A stretch of 6,761 bases of DNA from the NCBI GenBank assembly GCA_016286935.1, contig JAEEUO010000064.1, positions 1-6,761 of the forward strand, in the 5' to 3' direction. Made by a program: the position numbers and the translations under genes. The notes beneath the pieces were generated by a model. That model was not told the DNA's origin and did not search any database. It saw only the letters and a program-made list of their open reading frames with translations. Positions within the stretch are counted from its first letter, which is position 1; each line of letters begins with the position of its first letter. The stretch comes from Bacillota bacterium. Its GTDB lineage: Bacteria; Bacillota; Clostridia; Peptostreptococcales; Anaerovoracaceae. This document shows positions 1 to 6,761 of this stretch, piece after piece.

Positions 1-151
1 CATGAACGCTGCGTACCTCGGCCGGAAGGCGCTCGCGCTCTTCACCGTCTCCGACGAGCTCGCGACCGGAAAGCGCGCGTCCGTCGAGCAGCGCGAGAAG
101 GGCTTTACGAACATGATCGAGATCGGCCTCGAGGCCGCGTTCTCGCTGTAA
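1..151 (+). CDS. deoD: Purine nucleoside phosphorylase, DeoD type (3' end only)
   Basis: Only the last 49 codons are present, read in the frame starting at base 2 and ending at TAA 149-151. The ATG at base 2 is an internal Met, because the gene is cut by the window edge. The fragment matches the C-terminus of the hexameric (trimer-of-dimers) DeoD family. It has LFTVSDEL, whose Asp (codon 53-55) corresponds to the catalytic Asp204 of E. coli DeoD. Thirteen residues later, in EQREKGF, an Arg (codon 92-94) lines up with Arg217, followed by the usual FTNMIEIGLE final helix. The family is cytoplasmic and splits purine (deoxy)ribonucleosides with phosphate into free base and (deoxy)ribose-1-phosphate. 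The next gene starts 16 bases after the stop, so they are probably co-transcribed. Identity rests on a short fragment, but the motif spacing fits DeoD well. A related nucleoside phosphorylase such as uridine phosphorylase is less likely. Confidence 0.88.
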   Translation, partial: MNAAYLGRKALALFTVSDELATGKRASVEQREKGFTNMIEIGLEAAFSL

Positions 152-155
152 ACCG

Positions 156-162
156 AAAGGAA
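156..162 (+). promoter_or_regulatory. Ribosome binding site of the M32 carboxypeptidase gene
   Basis: The sequence AAAGGAA ends five bases before ATG 168. It lies inside the 16-base gap after deoD, supports ATG 168 as the start, and leaves no room for a separate promoter, which favours co-transcription with deoD. Confidence 0.7.
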
Positions 163-167
163 CTGAA

Positions 168-1673
168 ATGACCCTCAACGAAGCACTCGAAAAGCTCAAG
201 GCGCTTGAGCTGAAACAGTACGCCTTCAACTTCGCGATGAGCTCGATCAGCCTCGACGCCGTGACCGTCGCGCCGAAGGACACCGCCCCCGGCCGCGGCA
301 AGGCGCTCGGCATCCTCTCCGAGGAGGACTACAAGATCCTCGCGAATCCGGAGACGGGCGAGCTCCTCGCGTTCCTCGATGAGGAGCGGAAGAAGGGGAA
401 CCTGCCCGCCCAGGAAGCGCGCGAGGTCGAGCTCCTGAAGCGCGACTACGACCAGATGAGCCGCATCCCGATGGACGAATACGTCGCCTACCAGGTCCTC
501 CTGAACGACGCCGACGACGCGTGGCACAAAGCGAAGGACGCGTCCGATTTCGCGATGTTCGAGCCGTATCTCGAGAAGATCGTCGCCTACAACATCAAAT
601 TCGCGGGCTACTACGATCCGGAGAAGGCGCCGTATGACGCGCTCCTCAACGAATTCGAGCGCGGCGCGACGATGGAGATGCTCGACGCCTACTTCGCGGA
701 ACTCCGGAATGAGATCGTTCCGCTCCTGAAGGCGACGCGCGAGAAACCCCAGGTCCGCTGCGACTTCACGAGCCGCCCGTGCGCGATCCCGAAGCAACGC
801 GAGCTGTCCGAATACGTGATGGGCCTGATGGGCCTCGGCAAGGACCACGTCGCGATCGGCGAGACCGAACATCCCTTCACGCTCCACTTCAACAAAAACG
901 ACGTCCGCATCACGACCCACTACTTCGAGAACGCGATGGTGAGCTCGATGTTCAGCGTGATCCACGAAGGCGGCCACGCGCTCTACGAACGCGGCGTCGA
1001 CGACTGCTACCTCTACACGCGCCTCGCGTCGGGCGTCTCGATGGGCGTCCACGAATCCCAGTCGCGGTTCTACGAGAACATCGTTGGCCGGTCGCGCGCG
1101 TTTACGGGCTTCCTGTTCCCGAAGCTCGTCGAGCTCTTCCCCGAGGCGATGGAAGGCGTGACGCCCGAAGAGTTCTACAAGGCCGTGAACATGGCCGAAC
1201 CGTCGCTGATCCGCACCGAAGCCGACGAACTCACGTACTCGCTCCACGTCATGGTCCGCTACGAGATCGAGAAGCAGCTCATCGGCGGAACGCTCGCGGT
1301 GAAGGACGTCCCCGCGACGTGGAACCGTCTCTACAAGGAATACCTCGGCGTCGACGTGCCGGACGACAAGCACGGCTGCTTACAGGATTCCCACTGGTCC
1401 GGCGGCGCGTTCGGCTACTTCCCGTCGTACTCGCTCGGATCCGCCTACGGCGCCCAGCTCCTCCGCGTGATGGAGAAGGACTTCGACGTCTGGGGCGAGG
1501 TGGCGAAGGGGAATCTCGCGCCCGTCACCGAATGGCTCCGCGAACGCATCCACCGCTACGGCTGCCTCTACAACCCGACGCCTCTGATGGAACAGGCGTG
1601 GGGCGGGAAATTCGACCCGACGGCCTATACCGAATACCTGAAACAAAAATACACCGACATATACGATCTCTAA
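168..1673 (+). CDS. M32 family zinc metallocarboxypeptidase
   Basis: 501 residues, the usual length for thermostable carboxypeptidase Taq/Pfu and B. subtilis YpwA. All family signature motifs are visible in order: HPF (235-237), DVRIT (245-249, DXRXT), HEGGH (266-270, the HEXXH zinc site with His266, Glu267 and His270), HESQS (295-299), IRTEAD (348-353, IRXXAD) and GCLQDSHW (403-410, GXXQDXHW). Glu296 is 30 residues after the first zinc His, the same spacing as the third ligand in the Pyrococcus enzyme. No signal peptide or membrane segment is seen, so it is cytoplasmic. It should remove single residues from peptide C-termini, with broad specificity except usually proline, which suits amino acid recycling. 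The start is set by AAAGGAA upstream and by the expected N-terminal length. Near the N-terminus SLDAVTVAP stands where many M32 proteins have a WD..T..P stretch. Leu405, inside the GXXQDXHW motif, uses the only TTA codon in the coding part of the window. The stop codon lies within the ribosome binding site of ackA, so expression of the two is likely coupled. Confidence 0.96.
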   Translation: MTLNEALEKLKALELKQYAFNFAMSSISLDAVTVAPKDTAPGRGKALGILSEEDYKILANPETGELLAFLDEERKKGNLPAQEAREVELLKRDYDQMSRIPMDEYVAYQVLLNDADDAWHKAKDASDFAMFEPYLEKIVAYNIKFAGYYDPEKAPYDALLNEFERGATMEMLDAYFAELRNEIVPLLKATREKPQVRCDFTSRPCAIPKQRELSEYVMGLMGLGKDHVAIGETEHPFTLHFNKNDVRITTHYFENAMVSSMFSVIHEGGHALYERGVDDCYLYTRLASGVSMGVHESQSRFYENIVGRSRAFTGFLFPKLVELFPEAMEGVTPEEFYKAVNMAEPSLIRTEADELTYSLHVMVRYEIEKQLIGGTLAVKDVPATWNRLYKEYLGVDVPDDKHGCLQDSHWSGGAFGYFPSYSLGSAYGAQLLRVMEKDFDVWGEVAKGNLAPVTEWLRERIHRYGCLYNPTPLMEQAWGGKFDPTAYTEYLKQKYTDIYDL

Positions 1674-1679
1674 GGAGGA
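1671..1679 (+). promoter_or_regulatory. ackA ribosome binding site overlapping the upstream stop codon
   Basis: TAAGGAGGA contains a full match to the anti-Shine-Dalgarno sequence (TAAGGAGG). The TAA stop of the peptidase gene forms its first three bases. GGAGG ends seven bases before ATG 1686. Ribosomes finishing the peptidase end on the ackA loading site, which favours reinitiation and strong ackA translation. Confidence 0.8.
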
Positions 1680-1685
1680 ACCCAA

Positions 1686-2888
1686 ATGAAGATTCTCGTC
1701 ATCAACGCCGGCAGCTCCTCGATGAAGTACCAGCTCATCGACATGGACACCGAGCAGTTCATCGCAAAGGGCAACTGCGAGCGCATCGGCGCCGGCAACG
1801 GCATCGTCAGCTACAAAACGGCGGACGGCTATTCGACCGAACAGGACATCGATCTGCCCGACCACACCGCCGCGTTCCGCGCGGTCATGAATTTCCTGAC
1901 GACCGGCGACCACAAAGTCATCAGCGACTTCTCGGAGATCGCCGCGATCGGCCACCGCTTCGCCCACGGCGGACCGACGTTCGTCGCGCCCGCTCTGATC
2001 GATGACGACACGCTCCGCGAGATCGACAAGACGACGCCGCTGATGCCGCTCCACACCCCGGCCCAGATCAAGGCCGTCCGCGCGGCCCAGGCCGTCTTCG
2101 GCAGAGAAAAGCCGATGGTCGGCGTGTTCGACACGTCGTTCATCACCTCCTCCGCGCCCGAATACGCCTACCGCTACGCGATCCCGTATGAATACGGCGA
2201 CAAGTACGGCATCCGCAAATACGGCTTCCACGGAACGTCCCACCGCTTCGTTTCCCTCCGCATCAACGAGATCCTCGGCCGTAACGACATGAAGGTCGTC
2301 ATCTGCCACCTCGGCAACGGCTCCTCGATCTCCGCGGTCCAGTCCGGAAGGGGAATCGACGAGTCCCTCGGCCTCTCCGGCAACGGCGGCATCATGATGG
2401 GCACCCGCTCCGGCGCGATCGACGCCGCGATCCCCGGCACCCTGATGAAGAACCTCGGCCTGACGATCACCGAAGTGACGGAGCTTCTCAACAAGAAGTC
2501 CGGCCTCCTCGGCGTTTCGGGCGTCTCCTCCGACATGCGCGACATCCACAAAGCGGCCGAAGAGGGCAACGCGCGCGCGAAGCTCGCGATCCAGATGCTG
2601 ACCTACCAGATCAAGAAATGCATCGGCGAATACGCGGCGGCGCTCGGCGGCCTCGACTGCGTCTGCTTCACCGGCGGCATCGGCGAGAACGACTGGATCG
2701 TCCGCGAAAAGTCTTGCGAGGGCCTCGAATTCCTCGGCATCGACTTCGACTCCGACAAGAACCGGAACTTCCGCGGCGAAGGCTGCATGACGAAGCCGGG
2801 CTCGAAGGTCCAGGTCTGGGTCATCCCGACGAACGAGGAGCTCCTCATCGCGCGCGACACCCGCGACCTCGTGTTCGGAGCGAAATAA
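1686..2888 (+). CDS. ackA: Acetate kinase
   Basis: 400 residues, full length for the family. It interconverts acetyl phosphate + ADP with acetate + ATP in the cytoplasm, the final ATP-making step of acetate fermentation. The ASKHA-fold signatures are intact: NAGSSSMKY at the N-terminus with Asn7, HRFAHGG with Arg91, FDTSF with Asp149, YGFHGTSH with His182, HLGNGSS with His208, MGTRSGAID with Arg241, FTGGIGEN, and TNEELLIARDT with Glu384 near the C-terminus. These correspond to residues shown to matter in the Methanosarcina thermophila enzyme (Asn7, Arg91, Asp148, His180, His208, Arg241, Glu384), so it should be active. Propionate kinase is a close alternative in this superfamily, but overall length and motifs favour acetate kinase. 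The usual partner pta (phosphotransacetylase) is not next to it. The gene sits 12 bases behind the M32 peptidase in the same frame and is followed by a 95-base gap with a new promoter. No convincing intrinsic terminator follows it. Confidence 0.97.
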   Translation: MKILVINAGSSSMKYQLIDMDTEQFIAKGNCERIGAGNGIVSYKTADGYSTEQDIDLPDHTAAFRAVMNFLTTGDHKVISDFSEIAAIGHRFAHGGPTFVAPALIDDDTLREIDKTTPLMPLHTPAQIKAVRAAQAVFGREKPMVGVFDTSFITSSAPEYAYRYAIPYEYGDKYGIRKYGFHGTSHRFVSLRINEILGRNDMKVVICHLGNGSSISAVQSGRGIDESLGLSGNGGIMMGTRSGAIDAAIPGTLMKNLGLTITEVTELLNKKSGLLGVSGVSSDMRDIHKAAEEGNARAKLAIQMLTYQIKKCIGEYAAALGGLDCVCFTGGIGENDWIVREKSCEGLEFLGIDFDSDKNRNFRGEGCMTKPGSKVQVWVIPTNEELLIARDTRDLVFGAK

Positions 2889-2919
2889 GGGCGGGAAACG
2901 CCGGTAACCCGAACGGCGA

Positions 2920-2948
2920 TTGCGGAAACACAGGAAATTGTGTACAAT
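2920..2948 (+). promoter_or_regulatory. Probable sigma-70/sigma-A promoter for glgB-glgP
   Basis: The -35 candidate TTGCGG (2920-2925, three of six consensus bases including the TTG core) is followed by exactly 17 bases and then the -10 candidate TACAAT (2943-2948, five of six). The segment is clearly more AT-rich than the surrounding genes and lies in the only long gap in the window. Transcription would begin near 2955, about 30 bases before ATG 2984. This was predicted by eye. The -10 and spacing are good and the -35 is weak, which fits a regulated promoter. Confidence 0.55.
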
Positions 2949-2949
2949 T
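2936..2949. promoter_or_regulatory. Inverted repeat over the -10 box, candidate operator
   Basis: AATTGT-GT-ACAATT is a perfect 6-bp inverted repeat around a 2-bp spacer. It covers the whole TACAAT -10 candidate, so a dimeric protein bound here would block RNA polymerase. The family of any such regulator cannot be named. The dyad does not match the catabolite-control cre consensus, and the TTGT...ACAA arms only loosely recall several repressor sites. No regulator gene lies in the window. A 6-bp dyad can arise by chance, so the position is the main reason to list it. Confidence 0.35.
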
Positions 2950-2952
2950 ACG

Positions 2953-2967
2953 GGAAAGGTATTTTCC
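2953..2967 (+). other. Small hairpin in the glgB leader
   Basis: GGAAA (2953-2957) pairs with TTTCC (2963-2967) around the 5-base loop GGTAT. The inferred transcription start near 2955 falls within or beside it. It could form a 5'-end stem that protects the RNA, or be incidental. It has no trailing T run, so it is not an intrinsic terminator. Confidence 0.25.
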
Positions 2968-2983
2968 GACAGGTTCAGATACG

Positions 2984-4843
<1,860 letters not shown>

Positions 4844-4859
4844 TCCGATATCACTCTTT

Positions 4860-4866
4860 GGAAGGG
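4860..4866 (+). promoter_or_regulatory. Ribosome binding site of glgP
   Basis: GGAAGGG ends ten bases before ATG 4877, a slightly long spacing. It lies in a short AT-rich stretch between glgB and glgP with no recognisable promoter or terminator, so glgP is probably read from the glgB transcript. It fixes ATG 4877 as the start. Confidence 0.6.
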
Positions 4867-4876
4867 CAAGTATTAT

Positions 4877-6761
4877 ATGACGATTTTTAAGGACAAAAAC
4901 GATTTCATCAAACAGCTCGAAGAACAGGCGATGACGACGTTCGGCCGCGACTTCCGCTCCTGCGGCGCCCAGGACCGCTACTACGTCCTCGCCTCCCTCA
5001 TCGAATCCAAGACGCTGATCCTCCGGACGGCGACCGAAAAGAAGGCGCAGATCCTGAAAGCGAAGAAGGTCTTCTACTTCTCGATGGAATTCCTGCTCGG
5101 CCGCCTGCTCGACAACTATCTGATCAACTTCGGCGTGCGCGACATCGTCGCGGAGGGCCTTGCGGACTACAACGAGACCGTCGAGAACCTCTGCGAGCGC
5201 GAACACGATCCGGGCCTCGGAAACGGCGGCCTCGGCCGTCTCGCCGCGTGCTTCATCGACTCGCTCGCGAGCCTCGGCTACAGCGGCCACGGCAACGGCA
5301 TCCGCTACCGCTACGGCCTCTTCCGCCAGGAGATCGAGGGCGGCCGCCAGGTCGAAAAGGCCGACAGCTGGCTCGAATTCGGCTATCCGTGGGAGCGGAG
5401 ACGCCCCGAGGACGCCGTCATCGTCCGCTACGGCGGCCACGTCGAGCGCGACTACACCGAGGCGGAGCCGAAGTTTCGCTGGGTCGGCGGCGAGCTCGTC
5501 CGCGCGGTGCCGTACGACGTGCCGATCCTCGGCTACGGCGGCGACACGGCGAACACGCTCCGGCTCTGGTCGGCCGAGCCGTATGAGGAGATCTTCGACA
5601 TCGACGCCTTCAACCGCGGCGATTACGCGCTTGCCCAGAAACACCGCGCGGACATCGAGGCGATCACGGCGATCCTCTATCCGAACGACAACGGCTACCG
5701 CGGCAAGGTCCTCCGCGTGAAACAGGAGTACCTGTTCGTCGCGGCCGGCATCCGCACGATCCTCCGCTCGTTCCGCAAGAAATACTCGAGCGACTTCCGC
5801 GACCTCCCCGATTACGTCGCGATCCATACGAACGACACCCACCCCGCGCTCTGCGCGCCCGAACTGATGCGCATCCTCGTCGACGAGGAGGGCTTCTCGT
5901 GGGATGAGGCGTGGGACGTCGTTACGAAGACGATCTCCTACACGAACCACACAATTCTCCCCGAGGCGCTCGAAAAGTGGCCGATCGAGATGATCCGCGA
6001 GCTCCTGCCGCGCGTGTACGATTTCATCGAAGAGATCGACCGCCGCTACTGCGAGCAGTTCCGGAAGGACCACCCCGGCCGCAACGATCTCCTGAAGGAG
6101 ACGGCGATCCTGTGGGACGGCGAAGTCCGGATGGCGAACCTGTCCGTGATCGCGGGCCATTCCGTCAACGGCGTCGCGCCGCTCCACACCGAGATCCTGA
6201 AGAAGAGCGTCCTCCACGCGTTCGAGGAAACGATGCCCGGCCGGATCAACAACAAGACGAACGGCGTGACCCACCGCCGCTTCCTCGCCGAGTCGAACCC
6301 CGATCTCGCGAAGCTGATCACCGAGACGATCGGCGACGGCTGGATGAAGGATCCGGAAAAGCTCGAGGAACTCCTCAAGTACGCGGACGATCCCGCGTTC
6401 GGCGAGAAGATCCGTGCCGCGAAGCGCGCGAACAAGATCCGCCTCGCCGCCTACGTCCAGCGCGCGACGGGCGAAACGATCGATCCCGATACGATCCTCG
6501 ACGTTCAGGTCAAGCGCTTCCACGCCTACAAGCGCCAGCTCCTCAACATCTTCAAGATCATGGACCTCTACGAACGGATCGTCGCGGATCCGTCGTTCGA
6601 GCCCGTCCCGACGACGTTCCTCTTCGCGGGGAAGGCGGCCCAGGGATACGATTTCGCGAAGGATACGATCCGGCTGATCCATTCCGTCGCGGACGTCGTG
6701 AACAGGGACCCGCGCGCGAGAAACCTGATCAAGGTCATCTTCGTCCCGAACTATGCCGTCT
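4877..6761 (+). CDS. glgP: Glycogen/alpha-glucan phosphorylase (3' truncated by window edge)
   Basis: 628 codons are present, of about 800 expected for a GT35 phosphorylase. There is no stop before the window ends. The enzyme uses phosphate to release glucose-1-phosphate from the non-reducing ends of glycogen. Visible landmarks are FYFSMEFLLGR, the glycine loop GLGNGGLGRLAACF (from residue 113), GHGNGIRYRYG, LYPNDN, NDTHPAL (319-325), YTNHTILPEA with His358 (equivalent to rabbit His377), GHSVNGVAPLHTE, NKTNGVTHRR, VKRFHAYKRQ with Lys546-Arg547 (rabbit Lys568-Arg569), and GKAAQGY (585-591). The pyridoxal phosphate lysine lies beyond the edge, so cofactor binding cannot be confirmed. The N-terminus is shorter than in animal enzymes and lacks the region carrying their phosphorylation site, so control by Ser phosphorylation is unlikely. 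Two motif positions differ from the animal/E. coli form (Ala550 for Glu, Gln589 for Pro). It follows glgB by 33 bases. Maltodextrin phosphorylase activity is an alternative that sequence alone cannot exclude. Confidence 0.95.
   Translation, partial: MTIFKDKNDFIKQLEEQAMTTFGRDFRSCGAQDRYYVLASLIESKTLILRTATEKKAQILKAKKVFYFSMEFLLGRLLDNYLINFGVRDIVAEGLADYNETVENLCEREHDPGLGNGGLGRLAACFIDSLASLGYSGHGNGIRYRYGLFRQEIEGGRQVEKADSWLEFGYPWERRRPEDAVIVRYGGHVERDYTEAEPKFRWVGGELVRAVPYDVPILGYGGDTANTLRLWSAEPYEEIFDIDAFNRGDYALAQKHRADIEAITAILYPNDNGYRGKVLRVKQEYLFVAAGIRTILRSFRKKYSSDFRDLPDYVAIHTNDTHPALCAPELMRILVDEEGFSWDEAWDVVTKTISYTNHTILPEALEKWPIEMIRELLPRVYDFIEEIDRRYCEQFRKDHPGRNDLLKETAILWDGEVRMANLSVIAGHSVNGVAPLHTEILKKSVLHAFEETMPGRINNKTNGVTHRRFLAESNPDLAKLITETIGDGWMKDPEKLEELLKYADDPAFGEKIRAAKRANKIRLAAYVQRATGETIDPDTILDVQVKRFHAYKRQLLNIFKIMDLYERIVADPSFEPVPTTFLFAGKAAQGYDFAKDTIRLIHSVADVVNRDPRARNLIKVIFVPNYAV

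Noticed and set aside
105..2549. Two long - strand open frames (105-1373 and 1380-2549) opposite the peptidase and ackA
   Set aside because: Same codon-register effect. They are separated only by the single TTA codon at 1380-1382. No recognisable domain.
2890..2918. Possible terminator after ackA (GGCG/CGCC at 2890-2902, or CGCCG/CGGCG at 2899-2918)
   Set aside because: The stems are only 4-5 bp, the second has a 10-base loop, they exclude each other, and no T run follows either.
2936..2949. Catabolite-control (cre) site in the glgB promoter region
   Set aside because: The dyad lacks the conserved central CG and flanking TG/CA pattern of the cre consensus.
2618..2983. Upstream extension of the glgB frame into ackA
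   Set aside because: The extension is Arg-rich out-of-frame ackA sequence unlike any GlgB N-terminus. The GlgB match begins at ATG 2984.
5160..5720. Ser/Arg/Thr/Ala-rich + strand open frame inside glgP
   Set aside because: Low-complexity product of a shifted frame in GC-rich DNA, inside an intact and conserved part of glgP.

Overview
The window is ordinary, densely coded bacterial chromosome with every gene on the + strand. It carries the 3' end of a DeoD-type purine nucleoside phosphorylase gene, a complete M32 family metallocarboxypeptidase, a complete acetate kinase (ackA), a complete glycogen branching enzyme (glgB), and the first roughly three quarters of a glycogen phosphorylase (glgP) that runs off the right edge. 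I saw no tRNA, rRNA, CRISPR array, insertion sequence, phage gene or toxin/defence gene, and no gap longer than 95 bases.

Host: the DNA is GC-rich and third codon positions are overwhelmingly C or G. From memory of these families, the proteins look most like those of anaerobic Bacillota (clostridial or erysipelotrichial types): a ~500-residue M32 enzyme with HEGGH, a short GlgB lacking the extra N-terminal domain of enterobacterial enzymes, and a GlgP with KRFHAYKRQ and GKAAQGY. A GC-rich fermentative gut or rumen Bacillota, possibly uncultured, is a reasonable guess, but the window has no phylogenetic marker that settles it.

Layout: bases 1-2888 look like one transcription unit, deoD - M32 peptidase - ackA, with gaps of 16 and 12 bases and a good ribosome binding site before each internal gene. 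A 95-base gap (2889-2983) follows, locally AT-rich, with a plausible sigma-70/sigma-A promoter. A perfect 6-bp inverted repeat with a 2-bp spacer lies across its -10 box, and a small hairpin sits near the expected RNA 5' end. Bases 2984-6761 are then a glgB - glgP unit with a 33-base gap.

How the genes fit together: GlgB puts alpha-1,6 branches into glycogen and GlgP releases glucose-1-phosphate from chain ends using inorganic phosphate. DeoD likewise splits purine nucleosides with phosphate to give (deoxy)ribose-1-phosphate. The sugar phosphates feed fermentation, which AckA ends by making ATP and acetate from acetyl phosphate. The M32 peptidase releases amino acids from peptide C-termini. 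This reads as energy-saving salvage and storage metabolism in a fermenter. It is an inference from gene content, and I found no convincing undescribed system here. The most useful leads are the dyad over the glgBP promoter, a single TTA codon in the whole coding window, and two gene pairs that share a frame across one TAA stop.
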